In this document: one piece after another, positions 1-8,579 of the stretch
Layout: each line of letters opens with the position of its first letter
Numbering within the stretch: position 1 is the first letter of the stretch
DNA from: Actinomortierella ambigua
Lineage: Eukaryota; Mortierellomycota; Mortierellomycetes; Mortierellales; Mortierellaceae
Direction of reading: 5' to 3'
Assembly (NCBI GenBank): GCA_016098155.1
Contig: JAAAJB010000857.1
Coordinates: forward strand, 1-10,547
Length of the DNA: 10,547 bases
Made by a program: the position numbers and the translations under genes
The notes under the pieces: model-generated
The model's input: the letters and a program-made list of their open reading frames with translations, nothing else
What the model was told of the DNA's origin: nothing
Databases searched by the model: none

Positions 1-923
1 GCGTGATGCGCGTGGTGTGCCTGTTGCTGCTGCTGTTGCTGCTGCTGCTGTTGCTTCTGCTGCAGCTGATATCGGAGCCTCGCCTCCTCCTCCTGTATCT
101 CTTCAGATACAAGCTGTTGTTGACGATGATGATCGTGTGCTTCAAAGGGCCTTGGCTGACATGGTATCGAGCCACACCCATTGATAAGGGGGCGGGGGGA
201 GGGGATGTGTAATGTGTGTTTTTCCCATGGAATCGAGACACAGAAAGGACGAAAAAAAAACAGGGGGGTGAAGGAGGAGGGAGAGAAAGAAGAAGGGGAC
301 AAGAAAGAGCCAGTGTGTATGTGTTCGTGTGCGAAGGTTGGAAGAGAGAAGGACAAACGAGCATGTGCGATGGGTTAGAATGACGCTCAATGACATGAGC
401 AAGTGAATTTTACCATGCCATTCCTTCACTGCCGTTTCAAGCTGTTGATTACATTCAAGGCTGCATCGATTTCAAACGACGACGACGACGACACATAGGC
501 GGTGGCAGACTAGGTGTGCGGAAAAAAAAGTGTGGGGACATATTGTGAGTGCAAGTGTGAAGGAGAGCAAGTGCGGGGTGGGGGGAGTGGGAGTGAGAGT
601 GAAGATGAGAGAGCCATGCGTGAGTGGGTGAGAGTGAGCGAGGGGGGGAGGTTGGGAGGTGGGCACACACAAAGAGACATGCATCTCGTTTCTCTCTCAT
701 TTTTTTTTGGGGGGGGGGCATGCGTGCGTCTGGTTTTGTAAGTGTGCATGGGTGAGACAAGCGGTGGATGTGACAAGCAGGCAGGGTAAGATGAGAGAGA
801 AGAGGGAGAGTGTGAGACGCGAACAGACGCGCTGGTCTGACTGCGAGTGGACGAATCACGCGCTCGTCCATTCGCGCCAATTACCTGACTGCGGGATCGA
901 GTCGGAGAGTCGGCCGTCGCCAT
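1..923 (-). CDS. 5' part of a glutamine-rich coiled-coil protein gene (partial, two predicted exons)
   Basis: Predicted exons are 923-885 and 155-1, running off the left edge. Exon 1 starts ATG GCG and gives MATADSPTRSRSQ, ending CAG|GTAATT, a good donor. Exon 2 begins after a CAG acceptor and joins in phase 0. It reads PRPFEAHDHHRQQQ, then an acidic/basic segment (SEEIQEEEARLRYQLQQK), 11 glutamines written with mixed CAG and CAA codons, and AHHAHH. The mixed codons argue for selection on protein rather than a bare CAG repeat. The Glu/Arg/Gln/Leu pattern suggests a coiled coil. A TATA box lies about 135 bases upstream of the ATG. Family and function cannot be named from about 64 residues. The exon 2 frame and acceptor are better supported than exon 1. 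Transcription is away from the phosphatase gene on the same strand. Alternatives are that exon 1 is spurious or that another small exon lies between the two. Confidence 0.45.
156..884 (-). other. Predicted 729-nt intron of the glutamine-rich gene
   Basis: On the minus strand it starts GTAATT and ends ATGTCAG. A consensus CTAAC branch site lies at 378-374. After it there is not one AG dinucleotide until the acceptor at 157-156, about 220 bases later, as expected for first-AG scanning. The interval is pyrimidine-rich on the minus strand, with runs of C and T. Open frames inside it (for example minus 455-880 and 510-968) are low-complexity Ser/His/Pro/Leu strings and are not credible exons. It also holds a (CGA)n stretch at about 477-492. 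Confidence 0.45.
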
Positions 924-1056
924 ATAACAAAGAACGAGCCCGTGGAAGAGCAGCACGACGAAAAGCACCGAATAGGCGCGGGTTGAACGGGGAAAAAAGA
1001 GGTTGCCGAGTGGTGGTACAGTTGTCAGTGTTGGGGTGTCCAGTCCGTTGCCTCGC

Positions 1057-1066
1057 TATATATATA
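1057..1066 (-). promoter_or_regulatory. TATA box, candidate promoter of the leftmost gene
   Basis: The minus strand reads CCAATATATATATAG, a TATA run directly next to a CCAAT-like pentamer. It lies about 135 bases upstream of the proposed ATG at 923, leaving a leader of roughly 100 bases if transcription starts about 30 bases downstream. The leader is pyrimidine-rich. Assignment to this gene rests on position and orientation only. Confidence 0.4.
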
Positions 1067-1070
1067 TTGG

Positions 1071-2540
1071 AGGCAAGCACTGAGTAGATGACGAACAAAC
1101 AAAGAGCGAGGATGGGCCGATCCTGGATCCTCTTTGCAATGGCCGTTATCAGGACTGATGAAACTAGGATGCTGGCTCGATGAATCCCTGTTCCTGATAT
1201 GCCTCTGTTATTTCCGATTGACTTGATGCCAGACAAGCAAGGGAGAAGAAAAGAAAGAAGGAGAGAAAGAGAAAAAGAGAGACTGAAAACTGGTTGGCAT
1301 CGACCGAGGCTGAATGCAAACTTGCACCTTTTTTGATCCCGCCTCTGTGGTCAGAACAGTTTACAAAAAAAAAAGGAAACTGGTTGAATACCGAGCACTC
1401 TCACTAGAATCAAGAATGAATCGACTATAGGAAGGACAAGCGGAAAGAAGAAGAAGAAGAAATACGCAAAAGCAAGTAAAGACGGAATACCGAGTTAGTC
1501 AATCGATTCCTGACCCGAGGGAGAGGCTTGGAAGACGAGTTCAATGGAACGATGCTGCAAAGGAGACAGGAGAGACTTGTTTTTTTTTGTAGAGTTCACT
1601 CTCGAGCAACACACAATGAAGAAACGAGCTGAGGAATGAAGGGGCATCAAGGGAGTTCTGCCATTTTACACATCTATTCCATTGCTTCTCTCTCTCCGAA
1701 ACGGTAATCTGCATCCACTGAAAAAGGTTGACAAAGGAAGAGAGGCTGCATCCTTCAGTCCCTTCGCCTTGAAGGGGGGTGGGGGGGGGAAGAACGTTTG
1801 TTTGATCTACTTCAGCCCCATTTCCCGACAGCACGTTAAATAAAAGGGCACAACACAACTAGCTGAACTCGGTGCATACAATGACCTCTGCGATGCTTGA
1901 CTTGTTTCGGTTGACAATGCAAGTTGTCGCTGTTACAAGCAAAGTATGGGAAAATCACGGGAGATGGATGGAAAAAGAAGTGCAAACGCAAGAGTGAATC
2001 ATCGAGGCGATGTAAAACGCAGACACAGCGGAGGGAAGAAAAGGGGAGAGTGGCAGCAAACAGACAGACGTACAGAAAGGGGGAAGACAGACGAGTGAGA
2101 GTAGACGACGGATGAGCTATCGATATTGTCAGGGGAAGTAAATTGATTTGTAGGGGACAATTTCAGGGTGGGGGGTGCGTCGGTCTGAGCAGGTAACAAA
2201 AGGAGAGGAGAGGGAGAAGAAAGAAAGAAAAGAGAGAGAAGAGAGGAAGAGAAGAGAAAGAATAGCATTGCGAGAAATCCTGGGAATACAGACTCGAAGG
2301 GTGAAGGTGAAGGGGGGCAGTTGGCGTGGGCGAGGATGACAAGGATGTTGTAGCCTTGATAGAGATGAACAAAACGATTTGCAATGTACAGTAAAGGCAT
2401 GTGTGAAAGCAAGAGCATGCACGGAGAGGATTGTGCACGACAGGAACAGCGTTGCAAGGGTAGAAGAACCAGGGTCCCGCAAGATGAAGTTATGTCACCC
2501 AGAGCCAACAAACAACCGAGATAATAGAAAGTACAGGACA
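1071..2540. other. Intergenic or unassigned DNA, mostly purine-rich on the plus strand
   Basis: I see no recognisable gene here. The plus strand carries repeated GA/GAA/GGA tracts (for example 1236-1285, 1447-1461 and 2205-2265) and short A or G runs. Minus-strand open frames (1541-1858, 1999-2511) are mostly Leu/Ser/Phe/Pro strings from these tracts. A 38-codon plus-strand ORF at 1881 is listed separately. Part of 1999-2440 could hold a continuation of the exon ending at 2549, for example after the minus-strand acceptor CTATCAAG near 2360, but no single splice choice stands out. Confidence 0.5.
1881..1997 (+). CDS. Small ORF of 38 residues, doubtful
   Basis: ATG with A at -3 (CATACAATG) opens a frame encoding MTSAMLDLFRLTMQVVAV, then a charged tail ending in TGA. 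Composition is not low-complexity, unlike most open frames nearby, and the start context is good. There is no visible promoter, no homology I recognise, and a frame this short is expected by chance. A GTATGG donor-like site inside it (after codon 21) would allow it to be a first exon. It may well be meaningless. Confidence 0.12.
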   Translation: MTSAMLDLFRLTMQVVAVTSKVWENHGRWMEKEVQTQE

Positions 2541-2548
2541 GAACTTAC

Positions 2549-2679
2549 CAGGTGTAAAGGGCGAGGAAGAGTGCCAATGTGCCATCCAACTGTCCTTGTA
2601 GATGGCTTTGTCGTCTGAGCCGAACGATGCAGCAGTTGTTTGCAGCAGGCTGTGGTTGATGTTGTCACACCGCTTCTTG
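2549..2679 (-). CDS. Candidate internal exon of an unidentified minus-strand gene
   Basis: On the minus strand the frame reads KKRCDNINHSLLQTTAASFG, then SDDKAIYKDSWMAHWHSSSP and FTP, and stops at CACCTG|GTAAGT, a consensus donor (GT at 2548-2547). Upstream is a long pyrimidine tract with a CTTAC branch-like site. Candidate AG acceptors fall at 2681-2680, 2677-2676 and 2674-2673, so the 5' edge is uncertain by a few bases. Codon use and composition look protein-like, in contrast to the flanking simple repeats. The same frame stays open upstream into an Asn/Thr/Ser-rich stretch over (CAA)n-type DNA at 2766-2900, which could be an extra exon or just repeat. I do not recognise the family, and neither the start nor the remaining exons could be fixed. 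Confidence 0.3.
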
Positions 2680-3389
2680 CTCAAAAGAAGGAGTAAGAGG
2701 AGAAAAAAATGAAAGAGAGAGAGAGAGAGAGAGAAAAGAAATGAGCCGCTAGGGAGGCCAGGTTTTGTGTTGGCGATGCTACTGCTGCTGCTGCTGTTAG
2801 TGTTAGTGTTTCGGGTTGTTGTTGTTATTGTCGTTGTTGTGTTGTTGTCGTTGTTGTCGTCGCTGCTACGAACATGGGTGTTATTCTTGTGGTCCTCGTT
2901 GCTTGGGAAAGGCTGGCAAAGGAGGGATGCAAGGCAAGGCAGAAAAAAAAGGGGGGGAGAGAAGAGCCGCAACAAAGAAGGCAACAAGTCGGACAGGCGA
3001 AAAGGGCCGTCATTGGGATCAAAACCACGATGGTGAATAAAGCCTATATCTTTTTTTTTTTAATCTTTATTTTATTTGTCACCCATACCGGACCAGTCGA
3101 CTCGTTACCTCTACCTTTCCGCTCTCGGTTTAGGCCGGATTGTAGTGTATAAAGGTTCTCTTCAAGGACCCCTCTCACCGCACTACTACGAAGAGAATGA
3201 CAATGGTGACAGTGCAAACAAGGGACTTGGGGTAGTTACAGATATGGAATAGGCGCGACGATGGATGATGTGAGATGGAAATCTGGTAGGGATGTCCGTG
3301 ACAAGGTACGAATCATGACTTGAACCAACCGTCGGAGAACGAGACTTTTGGACGTTTCGGAGCAACACCATTGAAATTGATAAACTAAA
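2550..3389. other. Unassigned DNA around and left of the doubtful ORF at 3390
   Basis: Apart from the exon candidate ending at 2549, this holds a (GA)n tract at about 2715-2733, GTT/GTC trinucleotide-rich DNA at 2770-2870, and a T run at about 3051-3061. Two overlapping AATAAA motifs on the minus strand sit at 3076-3066, and one lies on the plus strand at 3036-3041. A plus-strand TATAAAGG is present at 3148-3155. The only ATG closely downstream of that box opens a 12-codon frame. These signals may belong to genes I could not delimit. Confidence 0.4.
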
Positions 3390-3608
3390 TCATATTGCAG
3401 AGGGGAGAGATAGGTCGCGAGGCAGCATAAAGTGCGGATGAGGACCAGCACTTGCTCCGCCATCAGTCCCGACCATGGCCATACTGATTGTAGCCTGCAC
3501 ATGCTCTCCCAAGCCGTTGGTGGCGTAATAAGGGGATACAAGCTTACAGTACAGTACACGTCCTTCATTCACTCGTACACACCACATGTCATTGTGACAA
3601 TAGAGCAT
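3390..3608 (-). CDS. Small hypothetical ORF of 72 residues, doubtful
   Basis: The frame begins ATG CTC TAT TGT and ends in ATA TGA. It contains a non-repetitive segment (VSPYYATNGLGEHVQATISM) followed by a Gly/Ala/His/Pro-rich part. A TATAAA motif on the minus strand at 3696-3691 lies 83 bases upstream, and paired AATAAA motifs lie about 310 bases downstream at 3076-3066. Against it: only 72 codons, start context with T at -3, an internal GTAAGC that could be a donor, and the TATAAA could equally be a poly(A)-signal variant for the phosphatase gene. No homology is recognised. Confidence 0.18.
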   Translation of the reverse strand: MLYCHNDMWCVRVNEGRVLYCKLVSPYYATNGLGEHVQATISMAMVGTDGGASAGPHPHFMLPRDLSLPSAI

Positions 3609-3642
3609 CGATCAAGCTTTTAAGGCTTTCTTGTTGCAAGGC

Positions 3643-3685
3643 TTTTTTTTTTACACCTACAGGAGAAAAAAAAAAAAAAAAAAAA
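3643..3685 (-). terminator. T10/A20 inverted pair in the presumed phosphatase 3' UTR
   Basis: The plus strand has T10 at 3643-3652, a 13-base spacer, then A20 at 3666-3685. In the minus-strand transcript this is U20, spacer, A10, able to form a ten-pair U-A hairpin about 135-180 bases past the phosphatase stop codon. A TATAAA motif on the minus strand (3696-3691) immediately precedes it and could serve as a variant poly(A) signal. Whether it marks the transcript end is inference. Confidence 0.25.
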
Positions 3686-3820
3686 CACCCTTTATAACAG
3701 AGGAGGAGGGAACGTGGAGGGGTATAATACCGCCAGATAAAGGCTGCCAAAAATGGAGAGATGGGGGAAAGGGGTGTTCTACTGCTGCTGAGAAATAAGC
3801 ATGGCGGCAACCCAGAATTC

Positions 3821-6800
3821 TTATCCAAAGAATGAAATCTCGGAATCAGTGGTAGTGATGGGTGCATTCGCCCTTGACAGGGTAGAACCAGCAGCTCCAG
3901 AGTGTGGGCCGTCGTTCGGAGTCTCTGGCGGTGGGATTTCCACTTTGTTCGTCGTGTCCTTGGTCAGCTCGATCGCCAGTTGCCAAAAGATCGCCTCGTA
4001 ACAAAACACGTACTGCCGAAGCGTTTGCACCATCGACATGCGTTGTTCGCGAAACACTGACACTGTCTCAAAGATCACATCCCGCCTCTGCTGCAATCGA
4101 CCGTCTTCCTGAAGGCTGCCTGCGCCACCAGAGAGTGCGTCCTGCCCATGCCCGCCTCCGCTGTTGTTACTGTTGCTGTTGCTACCGCCTCCACTGCTAC
4201 CATGTCGCTGATGACTGCCCATCAGGCTGTGAACGCGCTCGTTCACATTGGCAGCTGGCCTTGCCCGTAGCTCCTCAAGGACGCTACGCTCCAAGGATGA
4301 GGGCTGGTACAGTGTTACGGATGGCGGTGGGGCCGGTCCATTGGCAAAGCGCTGCAGGCCCTCTGGATTGTGTTGATATTCGTTCAGCACAGAATCAATC
4401 GCACAGAACGCGCCAGTCCGCCCACATCCAGCCGAGCAGTGTACAATCATCGGGCGGGTCGGCTTCTCTTCGTTGAAGCGGTTGGCGAGGTCAACGACAC
4501 GGAGAACGTCGATGGGTGTTTGGGGCACGCCAAAGTCTGGCCAGCCAGAGTATTGGATCTGTGCAATGGTACGCTCGTCGTTGCGGCCACAATGGCGGAG
4601 AACCATGTGACGCACCAGCACGCTCGGGCTACTGGGGTCTGCAATGGACTCGGACACAAAGCGCAGCTGAATCATACCATCCAGATCCATCAAAGGCGCC
4701 TCCTTGGTGGGCCAGTACTGATGGCACTTGAGCCTTCCCATCTCGAGCTCCCGCGTCAGCATGACGATCACGCGTGCATCCTGCTCCCATGCCACCTTCC
4801 AAAAGTCCAAGAACGTCTGAGGCAGTGGGCCCTGCGTTGCAATATAACTCTTTTTGCCAAAGGGTGGGTTCACGAACGAGGCGTTGATGTAGTCGTCTGA
4901 ATTGGCTGCACACTCACCAATCCGGACGCGTGAGTGGTCGTATGGCCAGATATTGTTGTAGCGGTTCTTGAGACCCTTTTCAATGCCGGCTCCAATGCTG
5001 TATCCTATGGTCCTGCCGGCTCGCATTGCCTGAGGCAGCATCAGCAAAGCTAATCGCTTTTGCTCATTCACCTCCACTTTCTATGAATATGTGAGCGAAG
5101 AGAGAGAGAGAGAGAGAGTATGTATGAGGAGTGAGTAGCGAGATCAAGTCAGTTGCATCCCCTTTGCCATTCTTAAGCATACTAAGAACACAAAACTAGT
5201 ACGATAAAAAAAAAAAAAAAAAAAAAAAGGGCTCACATCCCCTCCCCTTTTCCCCTCAACGCTGATCGCATCCGAAGCTCTTTCAACGCGTTTTTTTTTT
5301 TTTTGGCATCATACCTGGAATGCTTCTGCGAGTTTTGTTTTGCCATGGTCTTCATCTACTGCAGCCACTAACCATGACGGCAAGTGATGTCGGATGGTGT
5401 CGACTGAGAAGCCCTTGGGTAACCGGACAGGAATCTCCTCGGTGATGGCGGTATTGAGGCCCATGGCTTGACGGACACTCTCAAACAGTGGATTGACGTT
5501 GGGGTTCTCGATCATAGGGGTCTGACAGGCCAGGGGTCCGGCCATGGGGGTTGTCATCATCGTAGGCAGTGAACCAAGATGGAGCCGTTGCCGAGGAGGC
5601 GACATGACTGATAGCAACGAAGGGGTGGCAGCCGTTGAGGGAGCCAATGAAGCCGGCACAGAAGAAGAAGAGGAGGAGGAGGAGGAGGAGGAGGAAATGG
5701 AGATGGAGAGAGAGCCTGACGAGGAAGAGGAGGAGGTAGAGGAGGAGAAGGAGAGGACGGAGGAGGATGTGGTAGTAACTGCAGTTGCTGATAAACCCTT
5801 TGAAGACGAATCATCGTCAGACCCAATCTGCAGGAGATCGGGATGACTGGATGCAAAGGCATTGTATCCTCCTGAATGGATTCAAACAAGAGAGAGGAAA
5901 AGAAAGCAAAGAAAAGAGAAGAGTGCATTAGAGTCTTGATTTCAAGCGTCTGTTAAGAAGAGGAAGAGGAAGAGGACGAGGACGAGGAAGGAAGAAGGCA
6001 CGACAGCAGAGCTAGAATAGAGCAGCAGCAGGATAGCGTAGCAGAACAGAGCAGCAGCAGCTAGCAGCAGCAGCAGCATCGCCTATCGCCTATCGCCTAT
6101 CGCCCAATCAACCAACTCGACTCAACCCAACCCAACCAAACAACCAACCACCATAAAAAAAAGGACAGGAGCAGAAGCAGGAGGAGTGAGAGGAATGAGC
6201 GATCTGCACGAGTGTGTATGCATGTATGCGTGTGTGTGTGTGTATGTGTGTGAATGTGTGGATATGTGTGTGAAATGTTTAAAAAAAAAAAAAGAGTCGA
6301 CATGCAGTGTGATGTTGTGTTTTGTCGCTCATAGCTGATAGTAGGGTGTGTGACATGCTCGTCCTACAACACCATAGGACAGCTCACAGAATCTCCTACC
6401 CCACCCTGTCCTTTCCCCCCCCCCTCTTCTCCCAACACATCCCCTCTTTCACGCTGCTCCGTATGCAGGCAAGACACAAAGTGGCAGAGAAAGCAAAGAA
6501 CGAGACCATAGGTATGAAGCATGAGGTATGCTGCATGATCCATCAGCATGTGCGTGCTGCGACAGAAAGGAGTGGGGGGGACATTTGGGGGGGTATGGGG
6601 AGGAGGAGGCAGTGGTTAAGAGAAGAGAGAAAGAGAGCAGAGCACAGATATTTTTCTCTCGTTCTTTTTTACCTTGAAGATACCACAGCTTTGCAGAACA
6701 GCCTTCGCGCTGAAACTTTTGAACCATGCAGAACGTGGGTGAACCCACGACAGGCACTGCACCAGCAGCGTCAAAGAACACCAGGTGTGAGTATTGCTTC

Positions 6801-8251
6801 CATTCGGCAAACAGGGCCAGCTCGCGATCCGACGTGAGCTGATCCATCACCATGGCCAGGCTGAACATGGGTCGTTTCAGGAGCATGTTGGGGATCGAAA
6901 TGTTGATGGCCTGTCGGATGGTGGAGGTAGCATAGTTTACAGAGGGACGCATGTCGAGCAGCAGGACATTGCGCTGCAAGGGCATGGTGGTGGTCTCTGG
7001 GGTAGTGTGCATCCATTTGGCCACAAGGGCTGGATCGACCGGCTCTAGCTCGGTGGCTGGTGGGAGATTGATGGTGGAATGGCGGTGGAGAGGCCGAGGG
7101 GTGGTGGAGAGAGACTTTTGCAGGGCAGAGACGGAGGGCATGTTGAGCGGGGCAGAGAGTGAAAGGTGTGTGGTGGATCGCCGGTTGGGCAAGGGATTAG
7201 TCCTAGAGTTGGGAGGATACGGCACCCACGACAGATCGGGTCCTGACACACCACCACCACCGCCTGCGCCGCCGTGTCGAGCATGGGGTGCAGGGGGCAT
7301 GAACGGGGTTGGTGGGAGCTGGAAGGAGGACGAGGAAGATACGAGTCCAGAGGAAGGGTGAGGAGGAGGAAGGTGAGGATGATGAGTATGTGTGGTGGTG
7401 GTGGTGGTGGTAGTACTAGTAGTCAAGGTGGAAGAAAGGGACAAGGAAGAAGATGGAGAAGAGCTGAGAATGGTGGTGGTGTTTGTTGTGCCGGGAGCAG
7501 AGGCAGCAATGGCAGCAGCAAAGGCAGCAGCCTGCTGCGACGGATCAGGGTCGGTGGAAGGAAAGTAGGAAGGTGATGAGGCAGCAAAGGTCTCGATGTG
7601 GTCGGCTGCTGGTGTCCTGGGCGGGAGCACAATGCCGGGAGAGTGGCGAGCGGCGGCCTGGAAACGCTGCAGTACGGACGGCGGGAGCGAGGCTGTTGTG
7701 GACGAAATCGCGCCGATGACGGCCGAGGGCGTCTGGGCCGCCGTGAAGAAGTCCTCGCCAGCAGCGCTGGACGAGGCAGAGGAGCTGCCACTGCCGCTGC
7801 CGCCGATAGCATCGGCCGCCGTGGCATTGCCAAAGTAGTCGCCGCCGAAATCGCGGCCATAGGGCGTGGCAAAGACGGAAGGCGTGGCGATGTAGGCAGC
7901 AGCAGCAGCAGCAGAGGAGGAGGAAGGTATATCATACTGGGAAAGGGAGTGGTGGTTGTGATGGTGGGGGTGGACATGGTTGTGGTGAACGTGGAGTTGG
8001 TGGTGGTGGTGGTGTGGCGTGCCCCAGGTGAACGCCGCGCTGGATGCCTCGGGGGGCAAACCGTCTCGCATAGAAGGCAAAAGTGTCCTCTCGGCGGCAT
8101 CGATATCCATGGCCGTTGCGCTGGAAGAGGAGGAAGAGGAGGGAGCAATGTCGGTTGATGACGATGTCGATGCCGATGCCGATGCCGATGTAGCAGCAGT
8201 AGGTGTCGACTGGGCAAAGAATGAATCAGGCTCGACAGTCATCGAGTTCAT
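3821..8251 (-). CDS. Rhodanese/CDC25-like domain plus classical protein tyrosine phosphatase, Ptp2/Ptp3/Pyp1/Pyp2 type
   Basis: Three exons (8251-6673, 5871-5315, 5080-3821) give 1131 residues. The family dephosphorylates phosphotyrosine in stress-activated MAP kinases (Hog1, Sty1) in cytoplasm and nucleus. Residues 1-400 are low-complexity: Ser/Ala runs, a His-rich block at 80-101, poly-Thr about 280-287, and proline-directed TP sites. Residues 405-541 form a rhodanese-like domain (LLLDMRPSV, basic LLKRP at 457-461). The loop after HLVFFD has no cysteine, so this domain is probably a non-catalytic kinase-binding module. Residues about 550-590 are mostly serine. The phosphatase domain (about 735-1085) is complete: KNRY 750-753, WPD 892-894, HCSAGCGRTG 926-935 with Cys927 and Arg933, and Q-loop MVQT around Gln1064. 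About 110 residues, partly Gly/Ser/Asn-rich, are inserted between P-loop and Q-loop. The first ATG has A at -3. The frame stays open upstream of it but only through simple repeats. The assignment is secure; the exact orthologue is not. Confidence 0.93.
5081..5314 (-). other. Phosphatase intron 2 (234 nt)
   Basis: The donor is TTCCAG|GTATGA and the acceptor TTCATAG|AAAGTG, joining AEAFQ to KVEVNEQ in phase 0. A CTCAC branch-like site lies at 5095-5091. The coding potential stops exactly at both junctions. The intron carries plus-strand A23 (5206-5228), T14 (5291-5304) and an (AG)n tract at about 5099-5118. Confidence 0.88.
6078..6104. repeat. ATCGCCT tandem array, almost four copies
   Basis: Three full ATCGCCT heptamers plus a partial fourth lie inside phosphatase intron 1, preceded by AGC triplets (about 6047-6078) and followed by CAACC-type repeats to about 6150. 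Confidence 0.85.
6229..6271. repeat. TG-rich microsatellite in intron 1
   Basis: An imperfect (TG)n run broken by TA and GA steps, in phosphatase intron 1, followed by an A run at about 6281-6293. Confidence 0.75.
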
Positions 8252-8536
8252 TATGGAAGGAATGGAATGAATGCAAATAGAAAATGGCAATGACAGAAGA
8301 AGATGAAGAAGAATGAATGCAACGATAATGAATGCAGAGAAATGCAGAGAAATGCGATATGGTAAGCGTAAGAGAGAGAAGATAGTCAATAACAATATGG
8401 GTGAGAGGAAAAAGAGAGAGAGAGAGAGGGGGGGAAGGTGGCTATTTACATCTTTTTTGGCTATTGCTACGGCTGAGACACACACTTTTTCTCTCATACA
8501 CACACACATATTCGCACACATATACACACACACACA

Positions 8537-8579
<43 letters not shown>

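Larger units (their letters stand above)
5872..6672 (-). other. Phosphatase intron 1 (801 nt, repeat-rich)
   Basis: The donor is CTTCAAG|GTAAAA and the acceptor CCATTCAG|GAGGATAC. The join completes a glycine codon and restores LWYLQGGYNAFASSHPDLL, the expected end of a rhodanese fold, so no extra exon is needed. A CTAAT branch site at 5931-5927 is followed by a pyrimidine tract without AG until the acceptor. Inside are GAGGAC-type and AGC repeats, a 7-bp tandem array, CAACC repeats, a GT microsatellite and an A run. Plus-strand open frame 6322-6837 crosses the exon border and is not considered a gene. Confidence 0.88.

Noticed and set aside
3..212. Plus-strand frame starting with a poly-leucine run that resembles a signal peptide
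   Set aside because: The leucines come from CTG/TTG complementary to a mixed CAG/CAA glutamine tract, and the minus strand has the better coding case.
455..968. Minus-strand Ser/His/Pro-rich frames left of 968
   Set aside because: Low-complexity translations of GT/GA-rich DNA inside a predicted intron; only the part at 885-923 has a start and donor.
856..1236. 126-codon minus-strand frame near the left promoter
   Set aside because: It runs through the TATA box and shows no motif; the neighbouring frame has the ATG and donor.
3904..4900. Plus-strand open frames antisense to the phosphatase catalytic exon
   Set aside because: The minus strand has every phosphatase motif in order, so these frames are by-products of its codon use.
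6105..6150. Telomere-like TTGGG/TTGGTTG motif on the minus strand
   Set aside because: It is a short irregular CAACC repeat inside an intron, not a telomeric array.
7423..8217. Long alternative frames (minus 264 codons and plus 186 codons) over the phosphatase N-terminus
   Set aside because: They are Arg/Pro/Leu- or Val/Gly-rich shadows of the Ser/Ala/His/Thr repeats. The true frame continues into the rhodanese domain.
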